A DNA stretch of 64,000 nucleotides from Cryptosporangium phraense. GTDB lineage: Bacteria > Actinomycetota > Actinomycetes > Mycobacteriales > Cryptosporangiaceae. The stretch's first letter is position 1; every line of letters starts with the position of its first letter. Shown here in pieces: positions 63,877 to 64,000 of the stretch. Both the position numbers and the translations under genes were made by a program. The stretch is taken from contig NZ_VIRS01000004.1 in NCBI RefSeq assembly GCF_006912135.1, forward strand, positions 248,001 to 312,000. Direction: 5' to 3'. The notes under the pieces are model-generated. The model saw nothing but the letters and a program-made list of their open reading frames with translations. It was not told where the DNA came from and did not search any database.

Positions 63877-64000
63877 GCGGCGCTCGGCACCCGCCGTACC
63901 GGACGTACCGCCCGGCCCCGAGCCGTCCGGCCCCACGGCTTCACCACGCTCAGCACGGTCATGAACAGCAGCAGCACGCAGGCCACCGACGGCGCGATCA
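63873..64000 (-). CDS. C-terminal end of a membrane protein (partial)
   Basis: The minus-strand frame open at the window edge ends in a hydrophobic helix (VACVLLLFMTVLSVVKPWG) and a basic tail (RTARGRAVRPVRRVPSAA). The MTVLSVVKPWGRT segment resembles the end of DUF2269-like proteins. Stop overlaps the kinase start, so same operon; likely a membrane partner of the kinase or an effector. Confidence 0.6.
   Translation of the reverse strand, partial: IAPSVACVLLLFMTVLSVVKPWGRTARGRAVRPVRRVPSAA

Overview
High-GC DNA with GC-rich third codon positions, GTG/TTG starts, 4-base start/stop overlaps and several actinobacterial signature families: a conservon (NIT-type sensor kinase, Roadblock, DUF742, MglA-like GTPase), an XRE/DUF5753 regulator with a DUF397 partner, and a mycobacterial-style FdxA ferredoxin. 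I infer an environmental Actinomycetota chromosome (Cryptosporangium, Frankia or Micromonospora-like). Genus cannot be fixed from this sequence alone. I see no tRNA, rRNA, CRISPR array, phage or transposase gene.

Region 1 (1-4.4 kb): the end of a LysR regulator and two translationally coupled GAF/PAS histidine kinases with no response regulator beside them. Region 2 (4.4-20.2 kb): an aromatic-degradation block. The minus strand carries Rieske dioxygenase alpha and beta subunits, an extradiol dioxygenase with an N-terminal Dabb domain and an M20-like protein, then a second operon (FAH-family enzyme, amidohydrolase, 7Fe ferredoxin, ferredoxin reductase, HpcH/HpaI aldolase, cupin, ribokinase). 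A divergent IclR regulator, a self-sufficient P450-reductase fusion and a divergent alcohol/aldehyde dehydrogenase pair complete it. The order fits ring hydroxylation, meta cleavage and aldolytic breakdown.

Region 3 (20.2-25.5 kb): a UGT-like glycosyltransferase opposite a TetR regulator, then a molybdate module (HTH-Mop regulator, modABC). Region 4 (25.5-44.1 kb): a TauD/TfdA dioxygenase, SnoaL and VOC proteins, an aldo/keto reductase, and a long minus-strand operon (quinone oxidoreductase, deaminase-type amidohydrolase, flavin reductase, BMP-type ABC importer, amidase, FGGY kinase). It is followed by a second BMP lipoprotein, a PucR regulator and an acetamidase/formamidase. This looks like import and breakdown of a nitrogen-containing, possibly sugar-linked, ring compound.

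Region 5 (44.7-54 kb): XRE/DUF397 locus, the conservon with an extra NIT-like membrane protein, and a small secreted basic protein. Region 6 (54-64 kb): DUF2252, a PAS-GGDEF-EAL protein, a GAF histidine kinase, a RibD-like deaminase and reductase on separate genes, an enoyl-CoA hydratase, a Rossmann protein, a DesK/NarL two-component pair and the end of a membrane protein.

Two observations stand out. (i) A 15-bp palindrome close to TCTCGCATTGCGAGA recurs in front of five operons of regions 2 and 4, suggesting one regulon, probably under the IclR protein, joining uptake and ring degradation. (ii) A roughly 166-bp imperfect palindrome (26656-26821) with an 18-bp perfect core lies between two minus-strand genes, and all of its transition differences would be G-U pairs only in a plus-strand RNA, so it may encode a long hairpin RNA.
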